From the NCBI RefSeq assembly GCF_050483325.1, contig NZ_JBCMYF010000027.1, positions 27,574 through 91,573 on the forward strand: DNA of 64,000 nt, in the 5' to 3' direction. The notes below the pieces were generated by a model. The model was not told where the DNA came from and searched no databases. It saw nothing but the letters and a program-made list of their open reading frames with translations. The DNA comes from Bacillus_P idriensis_A. GTDB taxonomy: Bacteria; Bacillota; Bacilli; Bacillales; Bacillaceae. Positions 52,442-60,339 of this stretch are shown here, piece by piece (the first letter of the stretch is position 1; the number at the start of each line of letters is the position of its first letter). The position numbers and the translations under genes are program-made.

Positions 52442-53526
52442 GGGCATATTGGCAGTTAACGTTAACCCAGCTGCGTATTTTTATGCGCAATCGCCAAGTC
52501 TTGTTTTGGACGCTTGCGTTTCCGATTTTTCTGATGGTCATGCTAGGCTCGTTTTTGGGAGGCGGGAACAGCATGTCGGTGACGGTTGGAGTCGTCGATC
52601 AGGATCAATCCGCTGAATCGGAGGCATTTGTATCTTCATTAAAGAAAAATAAAGCGATGGAGCTTGAAATGGAGTCGAAAGAGGACATCGCCTTCAGTGA
52701 GGTGAATCAGGGGAATCTGCAAATCTTGATTGTGATTCCAAAAGGTTATGGTGAAGAGCTTGATCAGGAGACTCCTTTCAAAATCCCGGTCTATTATGAC
52801 GAAACAAATACAGCAGTCTCCCAGCTTGGACTGCAGCTTGTAAATGGAGCGGTTGATCAGATCAGCAAAGAAAAAGCAGATTACAAGCCTGTCGTCGTCA
52901 CGGAGCCGAAAGGAATTGAAACGCTGAATCTGCAGTATATTGATTTTCTAGTACCGGGAATTGTGGCGATGATGATTATGAGCAACAACATGAACGGGGT
53001 GGCAGGGCAGATCGCGGCATGGAGAGAACGGGGTATTTTAAGAAGAATGCAGGGAACGACACTTAAGGCGTCGACCTTCATTGCAGCTCAGATCACGGCG
53101 CGCCTTATGCTGAATGGTTTGCAGGCACTGCTTGTCCTTGTAATAGCGCAGCTGATTTTCGGGGTGGATGTACGCGGATCTTGGCTGACACTGATTGCTT
53201 TTGTTATTTTAGGCACGCTTGCCTTTATGGCGATCGGATTTATCATTGCCGGAATTGCAAAAACACCGGAGAGTGCGGCACCAATCGCAGGATTCCTTTC
53301 CTTCCCAATGCTTTTTTTAGGAGGCGTCTTTTTCCCGATAAAAAACATGCCGGATTTCCTGCAGCCGATAGTCTATGTGCTTCCAATTTCCCATTTGAGC
53401 CATGCATTAAGGGAAGTGATGAACGTCGGAGCATCCTTTTTGGCACTTGGAACGGAAACGCTGATTTTGGGATGCTGGGTTGTGGGAGCTTTTATCGTGG
53501 CGAGTTTTACGTTTAAGTGGGAATAA
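52438..53526 (+). CDS. ABC-2 type exporter, permease subunit
   Basis: 362 residues. One N-terminal membrane segment (about 20-40, VLFWTLAFPIFLMVMLGSFLG), a large extracytoplasmic domain (45-165), then five segments (about 170-195, 220-245, 250-275, 280-300 and 335-355) with the ABC-2 motif GILRRMQGTTLKASTFIAAQI and FPMLFLGGVFFPIKNMP. Forms the channel with the upstream ATPase, probably as a homodimer since no second permease gene follows (LnrLMN systems have two). Substrate unknown. Confidence 0.9.
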   Translation: MRAYWQLTLTQLRIFMRNRQVLFWTLAFPIFLMVMLGSFLGGGNSMSVTVGVVDQDQSAESEAFVSSLKKNKAMELEMESKEDIAFSEVNQGNLQILIVIPKGYGEELDQETPFKIPVYYDETNTAVSQLGLQLVNGAVDQISKEKADYKPVVVTEPKGIETLNLQYIDFLVPGIVAMMIMSNNMNGVAGQIAAWRERGILRRMQGTTLKASTFIAAQITARLMLNGLQALLVLVIAQLIFGVDVRGSWLTLIAFVILGTLAFMAIGFIIAGIAKTPESAAPIAGFLSFPMLFLGGVFFPIKNMPDFLQPIVYVLPISHLSHALREVMNVGASFLALGTETLILGCWVVGAFIVASFTFKWE

Positions 53527-53560
53527 GAACCAGAATTAAAGAAAAGGGAGACGATCTCAT

Positions 53561-54223
53561 ATGACGACACCAGCAATTTGGAAGAAAGCAGACGATTATT
53601 TTGCATCTAAACTTCATTCGACTGACCCTGATATGTCTTATATTCTTAAAGCAAACGAAGAGGCGGGGCTGCCAGAGATTGATGTGGCCCCTAACCAGGG
53701 CAAGCAGCTTTATTTGCTCGCGAAGATGAAAGGGGCGAAAAGGATTCTTGAAATAGGGACGCTCGGCGGCTACAGCAGTATTTGGCTTGCGCGTGCGCTG
53801 CCTGAAGACGGAAAGCTGATCACGCTTGAATATGAAGAAAAGCATGCGAGTGTTGCCATCGAAAATATGAAAAAAGCCGGTCTTGATCATAAAATTGAGA
53901 TTATGGTTGGAGCTGCGCTCAAAACGCTTCCCGCACTTCAAGATCAGGAACCATTTGATTTTATTTTTATTGATGCCGATAAAGTAAATTATCCAGGCTA
54001 TTTTGAATGGGCGATGAAACTTTCTAAACCTGGAACCGTAGTTTTGGGAGACAATGTGGTCCGCGGAGGAAAGGTCATCGATGAAAACAGCTTGGACGAG
54101 AATGTGAACGGTGTCCGGTCGCTGATGGAATTGCTTTCAAAGGAGCCTAGAATCGAGGCGGCGGCTATTCAGACGGTCGGAAGCAAAGGGTACGATGGAT
54201 TTGTGCTTGGGATTGTCAAATAA
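53561..54223 (+). CDS. SAM-dependent O-methyltransferase (class I, family 3)
   Basis: 220 residues, caffeoyl-CoA-OMT/catechol-OMT-like. Motif I ILEIGTLGGYSSIWLARAL, the acidic LEYEEKHA, DFIFIDADKVNYPGYFEWAM with the metal-binding Asp residues and VVLGDNVVRGGKV. Methylates a hydroxyl of a small molecule; the substrate is not evident. It starts 34 bp after the ABC permease behind AAAGGGAG and may be co-transcribed with it, which suggests export and modification of the same kind of compound, but this is weak. Confidence 0.88.
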   Translation: MTTPAIWKKADDYFASKLHSTDPDMSYILKANEEAGLPEIDVAPNQGKQLYLLAKMKGAKRILEIGTLGGYSSIWLARALPEDGKLITLEYEEKHASVAIENMKKAGLDHKIEIMVGAALKTLPALQDQEPFDFIFIDADKVNYPGYFEWAMKLSKPGTVVLGDNVVRGGKVIDENSLDENVNGVRSLMELLSKEPRIEAAAIQTVGSKGYDGFVLGIVK

Positions 54224-54231
54224 ACAGGGGA

Positions 54232-54264
54232 AAGCTGCTGAACAATGGCAGCTTCTTTTTTTGT
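54232..54264 (+). terminator. terminator of the O-methyltransferase gene
   Basis: AAGCTGC (54232-54238) pairs with GCAGCTT (54248-54254), then CTTTTTTT. Confidence 0.8.
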
Positions 54265-54434
54265 CAAAATAATTGGTTGTTTAGGTTCTTATTTAGCTTT
54301 TTCCAACAACCAAAATCATCCAAAAAGAAAGTCTCCAGTAGCGAAACTCTTGATAATTCTGCTTGTTTTCTTCTTGGCACATATCTTGCATATTATTAGT
54401 TTGAATTTTCAAAAAAGATAATAGGAGGAATAAA

Positions 54435-55514
54435 ATGAAACGAGTAAAGGATTTGCGAGTGGCCGGGAAGAAGCTATTGATTTGTGCTGCATTAATAGGA
54501 GGATTTATTGTTTCAGCACCTCAGGGTTCGGCGGATGCTGCTGCCTCACCGTATACTCTCTACACCACTGGAAGCACGGCGGATAAAGTAACAACTACTT
54601 CATTTGGTCAGGTTTACATGGGAGGAAGCACAGATGTCGACAAAGCATTTGAATGGATGATTCAAAAGGCAAACGGAGGAGATTTCCTTATTCTCCGGGC
54701 GACCGGTACTGACGGCTACAATCAGTATGTATATGATCTGGCTAAGTCCATTGGAAAACCTCTTAACTCGGTTAATACTGTCGTGGTAGACAATTTAACA
54801 CAGGCAGGCTCGGATTCCTCGCTCATCAACAGAATCAACAAAGCAGAAGCTATATTTTTCGCAGGTGGAAATCAGGCGGATTATGTAGATTTCCTTGAAG
54901 GCTCTCAAGCTTTAACAGCCTTGAACAACCGAATTCAAACTGTTCCGTTTGGCGGCACAAGTGCGGGTGCCATGATACAGGGAGATCATATTTATGATGC
55001 CATCTCTGCAGGATCAAGAACACTCGACTCTGTTACTGCACTTACTAACCCTTACAGCTCTCTCATTTCCTTTACAGACTATCTGATTCAGACTCCGCAC
55101 AATAACAACATCCAAACAGACACGCATTTTGAGCAAAGAGACCGTATGGGAAGATTGCTCACTTTCATGGCTCGCAACATACAGGACGGGGAAGAAACCG
55201 GTACATCTGCTAAAGGCATCGGTCTGAATGAAAAATCGGCGCTCCTTGTTGAAAAAGACGGAACAGCCAAAGTGGTTACTCAGCCTGGAGCAGTGAATGC
55301 GGCTGTTTACATGGCCAAATCCAATCAGACGCCAACTCGATGTGTAAGCGGAAGCTCGCTTACATATAATAATATTTCCATTTACAAGCTGACTGATGGA
55401 AACACGTTCAATCTCTCAACATGGACAGGGTCAGGTGGCCTGTCTTATACGTTGAATGTCAATAACGGCACGATCAGTTCTTCAACCGGCAAGGTATACG
55501 GAAATACACCTTAA
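54435..55514 (+). CDS. secreted cyanophycinase-like S51-family protein
   Basis: 359 residues with a signal peptide (about 1-37: KKLLICAALIGGFIVSAPQGSADAA-type). The class I amidotransferase-like S51 fold shows FLILRATGTDGYNQYVYDLAKSIG, AIFFAGGNQADYVDFL, the nucleophile Ser in VPFGGTSAGAMIQGD and TDTHFEQRDRMGRLLTFMA with the catalytic His. That is the cyanophycinase/peptidase E pattern. The C-terminal ~40 residues are a Gly/Ser/Thr-rich beta segment. It may cleave cyanophycin released by other cells, or another Asp-rich peptide; the activity is inferred from the family. Confidence 0.86.
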   Translation: MKRVKDLRVAGKKLLICAALIGGFIVSAPQGSADAAASPYTLYTTGSTADKVTTTSFGQVYMGGSTDVDKAFEWMIQKANGGDFLILRATGTDGYNQYVYDLAKSIGKPLNSVNTVVVDNLTQAGSDSSLINRINKAEAIFFAGGNQADYVDFLEGSQALTALNNRIQTVPFGGTSAGAMIQGDHIYDAISAGSRTLDSVTALTNPYSSLISFTDYLIQTPHNNNIQTDTHFEQRDRMGRLLTFMARNIQDGEETGTSAKGIGLNEKSALLVEKDGTAKVVTQPGAVNAAVYMAKSNQTPTRCVSGSSLTYNNISIYKLTDGNTFNLSTWTGSGGLSYTLNVNNGTISSSTGKVYGNTP

Positions 55515-55528
55515 TCGATCAGCAAAAC

Positions 55529-55558
55529 AAAGAGTCAAAGTTTCTTTGGCTTTTTTGT
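55529..55558 (+). terminator. terminator of the cyanophycinase-like gene
   Basis: AGTCAAAG (55533-55540) and CTTTGGCT (55544-55551) pair with one mismatch, then six T residues. Confidence 0.65.
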
Positions 55559-55651
55559 TTATTTCACAGAAAAAGAACAAAAAGAAACAGGAACTTGGTA
55601 TCTTTAAAAAGAATTATTAAGAAACATATTAAATAGACAGGGAGACAGCAT

Positions 55652-56074
55652 ATGACTTACTACATTTTAAAAGAAGATAGTCCGTACAGCAAAAACATCG
55701 TCAATCAAAAACTTTATGAGTACAATTCTCTTCACTTTCCGGAGGATTTAAACGGCAGGTATGAGGAGGTTAATTTGTATCTCAAAGATGAAAATGACAT
55801 GGTCCGCGGAGGGATTTTAGGAGAAATCTGCTGGAACTGGCTTGAGATTCATACTCTGATGATCGATGAGGATCTGCGGCACTCAGGCCACGGATCAAAG
55901 CTGCTGGCAGAAGCCGAAAATCTGGCTAAACTTAAAAAATGCGATTTTGTAAAAGTCGACACCCTCAGCTTTCAGGCCGTGGATTTCTACAAGAAGCATG
56001 GATACGAAGTATATGGCACGCTTGATGGAGTTGGAAGAGACTTTAAGCACCACTATTTGAAAAAGAATCTGTAA
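55652..56074 (+). CDS. GNAT-family N-acetyltransferase
   Basis: 140 residues. The acetyl-CoA binding motif is LMIDEDLRHSGHGSKLLAEAENLAK (Arg/Gln-x-x-Gly-x-Gly/Ala type), followed by FVKVDTLSFQAVDFYKKHGYEVYGTL. Substrate unknown. ATG follows an AGGGAG site. Ends 13 bp before the DUF1801 gene, so a two-gene operon is likely. Confidence 0.88.
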   Translation: MTYYILKEDSPYSKNIVNQKLYEYNSLHFPEDLNGRYEEVNLYLKDENDMVRGGILGEICWNWLEIHTLMIDEDLRHSGHGSKLLAEAENLAKLKKCDFVKVDTLSFQAVDFYKKHGYEVYGTLDGVGRDFKHHYLKKNL

Positions 56075-56087
56075 AGGAGCGAAGTTT

Positions 56088-56513
56088 GTGGCGTATGAAT
56101 TGAAAACAAAAGAAACCGACAATAGTGTTCTTGAGTTTATAGAGGCTGTTGATTCTGCTAAGAAGCGGGAGGATGCTTACGAGCTGCTGGATATCTTCAC
56201 AGAAACGACGGGCTATGAGGCTAAAATGTGGGGACCAAGCATCATCGGCTTCGGTTCGTATCATTACAAATATGCGTCGGGTCATGAAGGGGATGCACCG
56301 CTTGTAGGCTTTTCGCCGCGCAAAGCAAAAATCAGCCTTTACTTTGCACCAGGTGAAACGAAGCGCGACGAGCTTTTAAAGGAGTTTGGAAAGCATACGA
56401 CCGGGAAGGCGTGTGTCTACATAAACAAGGTGGCTGATATTGATATTGAGGTGATGAGGAAACTGATTCGGCAGTCTGTCACTTTTTTAAAGGAAACATA
56501 TCCGGATCAGTAA
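56088..56513 (+). CDS. DUF1801 protein
   Basis: 141 residues of the YdhG/DUF1801 fold: YELLDIFTETTGYEAKMWGPSIIGFGSYHYKYASGHEGD, FSPRKAKISLYF and CVYINKVADIDIEVMRKLI. GTG start at 56088 behind AAAGGAG. Cytoplasmic; function unknown, some relatives belong to an iron-chaperone-like (frataxin-like) fold. Confidence 0.85.
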   Translation: MAYELKTKETDNSVLEFIEAVDSAKKREDAYELLDIFTETTGYEAKMWGPSIIGFGSYHYKYASGHEGDAPLVGFSPRKAKISLYFAPGETKRDELLKEFGKHTTGKACVYINKVADIDIEVMRKLIRQSVTFLKETYPDQ

Positions 56514-56519
56514 CCAGGA

Positions 56520-56547
56520 GAGGCGGCCTTATTAAGAGGTCCGCCTT
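56520..56547 (+). terminator. terminator of the DUF1801 gene
   Basis: AGGCGG-CC faces GG-TCCGCCT, followed by TCTTTTATT. Confidence 0.7.
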
Positions 56548-56550
56548 CTT

Positions 56551-56727
56551 TTATTCGCCGCTCTGCTTTGATGGTCTGATGGCAGACAAAAAATAGGCAA
56601 ATCCGGCACAGAAGAAAAGAAAGATAATGAAGCTAATGAATGGCGGTGCATAAAATCCTCCAAACCACTGAAGAAAATAAAACAAAAAGCCGAATGAAAA
56701 ATAGATGGCTGACGCAATATGTTTCAT
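56551..56727 (-). CDS. small membrane protein
   Basis: 58 residues from ATG 56727 (AAGGAG 11 bp upstream; 56739 also in frame). Two hydrophobic segments, SAIYFSFGFLFYFLQWFGG and FISFIIFLFFCAGFAYFLSA, end in a short charged tail. Not recognised. Its convergent terminator with the DUF1801 gene supports it as real. Confidence 0.6.
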   Translation of the reverse strand: MKHIASAIYFSFGFLFYFLQWFGGFYAPPFISFIIFLFFCAGFAYFLSAIRPSKQSGE

Positions 56728-56832
56728 AAGGGACATCACTCCTTATTTATGGCACTATATAGATATATTCCCTGCATTTTGAAACTTTCCGCTTTTAACT
56801 TTCGTAGATAGTCATATAAGGAGCGGGTGAAA

Positions 56833-56976
56833 ATGAGTGCTGAAAAAAAGAACCAAACGGGTTTGGCCCTTGGCATTGCACTTGGTGCAGGAATTGGAAT
56901 CGCGCTTGATAATATTGGAATGGGAATTGCCATCGGGATTGTTTTTGGAATCGCATTCTGGTCTTCAAAAAAATAA
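56833..56976 (+). CDS. small glycine-rich membrane protein
   Basis: 47 residues. After a basic start (MSAEKKNQTG) the rest is a glycine-zipper-like hydrophobic hairpin with repeated G-x-A/G-I-G patterns (LALGIALGAGIGIALD, then NIGMGIAIGIVFGIAFW) and ends SSKK. AAGGAG lies 11 bp before the ATG. Codon use is ordinary. It may be a membrane peptide or short stress protein; not recognised. Confidence 0.65.
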   Translation: MSAEKKNQTGLALGIALGAGIGIALDNIGMGIAIGIVFGIAFWSSKK

Positions 56977-57071
56977 ATCGCAACGGAAAATTATATGAAG
57001 GCTTGAATCTTTTTGATGCAGACTGCCTCTTTTTAAGAGAAAAGCAGTCGAGCTCGATTGGAGGGACAGCA

Positions 57072-57599
57072 ATGAAAGAGAATACAAGAAAAGAAGTATG
57101 GAGCTGGATCAAGTCAATTGTATTTGCCGTCGTGATTGCATTGATTTGCAGAGAATTTTTATTTGCGCCTGTTTTGGTGGAAGGAAAGTCCATGCAGCCG
57201 ACGTTTCAGGATCAAAACAGGCTGATTATTTCTAAGACAAGCGGCATTCAGCGTTTTGATATGGTCGTTTTTCATTCGCCAGAGCGGGGAAAGGATTATA
57301 TCAAGCGTGTCATCGGACTTCCGGGTGATACAGTTGAAATGAGACAGGATACTTTGTATATTAATGGAAAAAAATACGGTGAACCTTATTTGGCTGCATC
57401 TAAAAAGAACCTCCCTTATAATGAACAGCTGACAGAAGATTTTCTGGCTATCGTTCCCGAAGACGCTTATTATGTGATGGGAGATAACCGGCGGCAAAGC
57501 AGGGACAGCCGCGAGATAGGCCCGGTTTCTGAAAAGAAAATGATCGGCGAAGTAAAACTGCGTTTTTTTCCATTAAATCAAGCAGGTATTCCTGAATAG
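57072..57599 (+). CDS. lepB: signal peptidase I
   Basis: 175 residues, the short Gram-positive type. One N-terminal membrane anchor (about 11-27), then the S26 catalytic site: Ser 40 in VEGKSMQPT and Lys 78 in KDYIKRVIGLPGDTV, plus YVMGDNRRQSRDSR (box E). It cuts signal peptides from exported proteins on the outer face of the membrane. ATG 57072 follows GGAGGGAC. Small-protein gene upstream, but a separate unit. Confidence 0.95.
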   Translation: MKENTRKEVWSWIKSIVFAVVIALICREFLFAPVLVEGKSMQPTFQDQNRLIISKTSGIQRFDMVVFHSPERGKDYIKRVIGLPGDTVEMRQDTLYINGKKYGEPYLAASKKNLPYNEQLTEDFLAIVPEDAYYVMGDNRRQSRDSREIGPVSEKKMIGEVKLRFFPLNQAGIPE

Positions 57600-57608
57600 C
57601 TCCCTGTT

Positions 57609-57645
57609 ACCTCTATTGCATTTAAGCAGTGGAGGTTTTCTTTTT
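57609..57645 (+). terminator. terminator of the signal peptidase gene
   Basis: ACCTC..ATTGC (57609-57619) faces GC.AGTGGAGGT (57625-57635), then TTTCTTTTT. Confidence 0.65.
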
Positions 57646-57751
57646 GTAAAAATGACAATCCTCGTAACCTTTTTTAATGGAAAGAAAGTCTTATCTTTTT
57701 TCTATATTTAAATCATCCAGTATGTAAAAAGAAGGGATTATCATCTATAGC

Positions 57752-57777
57752 GTTTACAGGAGAAAGGGAAAGGGAAT
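57752..57777 (+). promoter_or_regulatory. candidate sigma-B promoter of the DUF2243-CtaG operon
   Basis: GTTTAC (57752-57757), 14-bp spacer, GGGAAT (57772-57777): each element is one base from the sigma-B consensus GTTTAA / GGGTAT. It lies 36 bp before the DUF2243 start codon. Confidence 0.5.
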
Positions 57778-57812
57778 TTTTGAGATAAGACATATTTCAA
57801 AAGGAGGCTCGT

Positions 57813-58277
57813 ATGGATACTCAAGGTTCAAATCGCTATAACTATTTATCGCGGAATGTATGGTCCGGTCTTTTATTTGGTCTTGGCCTTGTCGCTTTTA
57901 TTGATGAAACCATCTTTCATCAGCTTCTTCACTGGCATCATTTTTATGATAAATCGACAACAGATATTGGCTTGGTTTCGGATGGCCTTTTTCACGCGTT
58001 CAGCTGGCTTGCGACAATTGGAGGGTTATTTTTGTTTGCGGACCTCAGACGCCGGAATGGTTTATGGTTAAAGAGATGGTGGGGCGGCGTCTTTTTTGGA
58101 GCAGGCGTGTTTCAATTGTATGATGGCACTGTTCAGCATAAGCTGATGGGGCTTCACCAGATTCGCTATGTGGACAATGTGTACATATATGATTGGATCT
58201 GGAATATCATTGCAGCTTTGATGCTGATTGCCGGCATTATTCTTATCATACAGACAAAAAAGCGGAAGGCTGAGTAG
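57813..58277 (+). CDS. DUF2243 membrane protein
   Basis: 154 residues, four membrane segments (about 18-36, 62-82, 93-110, 130-148). The histidine-rich FIDETIFHQLLHWHHFYD and FQLYDGTVQHKLMGLHQIR are the family's conserved lumenal motifs; such His clusters could bind metal. It begins a two-gene operon with a CtaG-type protein, starting 1 bp before that gene (stop 58277, ATG 58279). Function unknown. Confidence 0.87.
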   Translation: MDTQGSNRYNYLSRNVWSGLLFGLGLVAFIDETIFHQLLHWHHFYDKSTTDIGLVSDGLFHAFSWLATIGGLFLFADLRRRNGLWLKRWWGGVFFGAGVFQLYDGTVQHKLMGLHQIRYVDNVYIYDWIWNIIAALMLIAGIILIIQTKKRKAE

Positions 58278-58278
58278 A

Positions 58279-59061
58279 ATGCATCATTCTCATCATGCAG
58301 TCGGAATTGGACCTCAAATACTATTGGCTCTGCCGTTTGTCGTGGCATTGGTTTTGTATGCCGCGGCTGTCTTGACCTCTAATCACAGGCGCAAAAAGTG
58401 GCCAGTTTACCGAACTGTTTTCTGGTTTATTGGGATTCTTTGCGCAATTGCTGCAGTTAGCTGGCCTCTAGCTAACCGTGCCCACATGGATTTCACCGCG
58501 CACATGCTCTGTCACTTGCTTCTCGGCATGATTGCGCCGCTGCTTATGGCTCTTGCTGCACCAATGACACTCTTTTTACGAGCCTTAAAAGTGAATCAGG
58601 CAAGACGGCTTACGGGTTTGCTGAAGAGCGGTCCAGTCCGCGTTCTAAGTAACCCGGCTACGGCTGCTTTATTGAATGTGGGAGGTCTTTGGGTCCTTTA
58701 TACAACAGATTTATACGCAGTCATGCATCAGTTCATCCTGCTACATGCCGTCATCCATATTCATGTATTTTTAGCAGGTTATTTATTTACAGTATCCATC
58801 ATTTACATTGATCCCGCGCCGCACAGGACGAGTTATGTTTATCGGGCAATTGTCCTTGTGCTTGCACTTGGAGGCCACGGAATCTTGTCGAAGTATATCT
58901 ATGCTCATCCGCCAAACGGAGTGCCGGCAGATCAGGCTGAGACTGGCAGTATGCTGATGTACTACGGCGGAGATTTGGCTGATATCGTGATTATTTTTAT
59001 TCTCTGCCTTCAATGGTACAGGGCAGCGCGTCCTCGTATTAGGGAGCTATCCATAAATTAG
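58279..59061 (+). CDS. CtaG/DUF420-type cytochrome c oxidase assembly membrane protein
   Basis: 260 residues with about six or seven membrane segments. Begins MHHSHHAVG (histidine-rich) and has MDFTAHMLCHLLLGMIAPLLMALAAP, the CtaG (caa3_CtaG) hallmark, and LLHAVIHIHVFLAGYLFTVSI. CtaG is needed for caa3 oxidase biogenesis in B. subtilis, where it probably delivers copper; here it is paired with DUF2243 rather than with cta genes. A copper-handling function is inferred from the His motifs. Confidence 0.87.
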   Translation: MHHSHHAVGIGPQILLALPFVVALVLYAAAVLTSNHRRKKWPVYRTVFWFIGILCAIAAVSWPLANRAHMDFTAHMLCHLLLGMIAPLLMALAAPMTLFLRALKVNQARRLTGLLKSGPVRVLSNPATAALLNVGGLWVLYTTDLYAVMHQFILLHAVIHIHVFLAGYLFTVSIIYIDPAPHRTSYVYRAIVLVLALGGHGILSKYIYAHPPNGVPADQAETGSMLMYYGGDLADIVIIFILCLQWYRAARPRIRELSIN

Positions 59062-59077
59062 AAATGAGGTAATCTGC

Positions 59078-59908
59078 ATGACTTCCTTTTGGACAGAAGA
59101 GAACGTCAAATCGACTCTTCCTGAAAGAGAAGCTTCAGGCCACAAAGGCACGTACGGAACGGGTCTTCTTATAGCAGGAAGCGAGGACATGCCTGGAGCT
59201 GCACTGCTTTCAGGTCTTGGTGCGATGCGCAGCGGGATCGGGAAGCTTGAAATTGGCACAGTTGAAGAAGTCATTCCGTATGTTGTCCCGAGTTTGCCGG
59301 AAGCAACTTATTTGAGAAATGGATTGAAGAAGCTGGCAGATGACAAAGTTAATTTGTCCAAGTACAAAGCGATTGCAGCAGGACCCGGCATAGAGCCGGA
59401 TGAAGAAACAGAAAAGGCCATTAGACAGGTGCTGAAACTGGATTGCCCCGTTGTATTGGATGCTGGGGCGCTGTCTGAGAGAACGTATAGGAAAAGACAA
59501 TCACCGGTTATTCTGACTCCGCATCCTGGGGAATTTTCAAAAATCACGGGTGTTGATGTAAAAGAGCTGCAGCAAAACCGCCCGCACCTAGCCTCCGTAT
59601 GGGCGAAAAAGCTTGGCGTGACGATCGTTCTAAAAGGGAACGAGACGATTTGCGCTTTTCCGGATGGGGAAGTCTGGGCAAATCCGACAGGGAACAGCGC
59701 ACTTGCAAAAGGCGGCACAGGCGATACTTTAACAGGGATGATGCTTGGCATGCTGTGCTGCCATAACGAATGGAAACATGCTGTCTTAAATGCTGTCTAT
59801 CTTCACGGAGCATGTGCAGATAAATGGTCAGAAAAGAGGTCAGCACATACGATGCTTGCCCATGAATTAATGGATCTGCTTCCTGTGGTTTGGAAGAGCT
59901 TTGAATAA
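59078..59908 (+). CDS. nnrD: ADP-dependent (S)-NAD(P)H-hydrate dehydratase
   Basis: 276 residues, YxkO/NnrD carbohydrate-kinase-like fold. Repairs hydrated NAD(P)H back to NAD(P)H with ADP as phosphate-bound energy source. Landmarks: HKGTYGTGLLIAGSEDMPGAALLSGLGAMRSGIG near residue 22, AIAAGPGIEPDEETEKAI, CPVVLDAGAL, VILTPHPGEF and GNSALAKGGTGDTLTGMMLGML with the catalytic Asp. It starts 16 bp after the CtaG gene behind AATGAGGTAATC and may be part of its transcript. Confidence 0.95.
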   Translation: MTSFWTEENVKSTLPEREASGHKGTYGTGLLIAGSEDMPGAALLSGLGAMRSGIGKLEIGTVEEVIPYVVPSLPEATYLRNGLKKLADDKVNLSKYKAIAAGPGIEPDEETEKAIRQVLKLDCPVVLDAGALSERTYRKRQSPVILTPHPGEFSKITGVDVKELQQNRPHLASVWAKKLGVTIVLKGNETICAFPDGEVWANPTGNSALAKGGTGDTLTGMMLGMLCCHNEWKHAVLNAVYLHGACADKWSEKRSAHTMLAHELMDLLPVVWKSFE

Positions 59909-59936
59909 TCCCGCAATAATTGGAAGCTTAATAAAG

Positions 59937-59977
59937 AGAAGAGTGTCCTTTGATAAGAACGGGGGCGCTCTTTTTTG
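59937..59977 (+). terminator. terminator of nnrD
   Basis: AGAGTGTCC faces GGGCGCTCT over the inner loop TTTGATAAGAACGG, followed by TTTTTT. Confidence 0.65.
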
Positions 59978-60071
59978 AATACTTTCCATTTTCGGCCGAA
60001 TACTTTCCTTTTCACCAGATTTACTTGCCTCAATCAGAATTTTACTTGCCGAAATAGCTAAAATACTTTCC
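59976..60071 (-). repeat. five-unit array of a 21-bp intergenic repeat (copy 2)
   Basis: Units end with the dinucleotide CC at 59987, 60008, 60029, 60050 and 60071, exactly 21 bp apart. On the minus strand each reads GGAAAGTAT or GGCAAGTAA followed by A/T residues and about 10 variable bases, the same core as at 3067-3160 but inverted relative to the map. It fills the first part of the 431-bp gap 59909-60339 before the proline operon. Confidence 0.88.
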
Positions 60072-60140
60072 TTTTTCCAAGCGTCTCCCAGCAGGACCTG
60101 TTCATTATCTCTAATACGTTAAATCCAAATTTCCGCAAAT

Positions 60141-60178
60141 ATCCCGATTACAGCCGATTATTCCCGATTAAACCGATT
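60141..60178. repeat. 10-bp repeats of CCGATTA upstream of proI
   Basis: Four CCGATT copies (three as CCGATTA), the first three exactly 10 bp apart (60144, 60154, 60164) and the fourth 9 bp later (60173). One copy per helical turn could hold a cooperative DNA-binding protein. It lies about 165 bp before proI. Confidence 0.6.
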
Positions 60179-60255
60179 TGCTGATAGGTAACCCGTCAAT
60201 GATAACGCTTCCTTTCACTATCTCGGCCTATTCCTTATGAATGTCCTGGATTCCC

Positions 60256-60289
60256 TTGAATCTCTCTCTCAGCATGTTACGATTATAAC
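60256..60289 (+). promoter_or_regulatory. weak candidate promoter of the proline operon
   Basis: TTGAAT (60256-60261) and TATAAC (60284-60289) with a long 22-bp spacer. No T-box leader motif (GGTGG..ACCGCG) lies between it and proI. Spacing is abnormal, so the assignment is tentative. Confidence 0.3.
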
Positions 60290-60339
60290 CGTTGAAAAAA
60301 ACGAACGGACACGAACAGAGATTTTTGAGGGGGCTCATT

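Noticed and set aside
60072..60339. T-box riboswitch before the proline genes
   Set aside because: No T-box core sequence or following antiterminator is seen; the region has short CCGATTA repeats instead.
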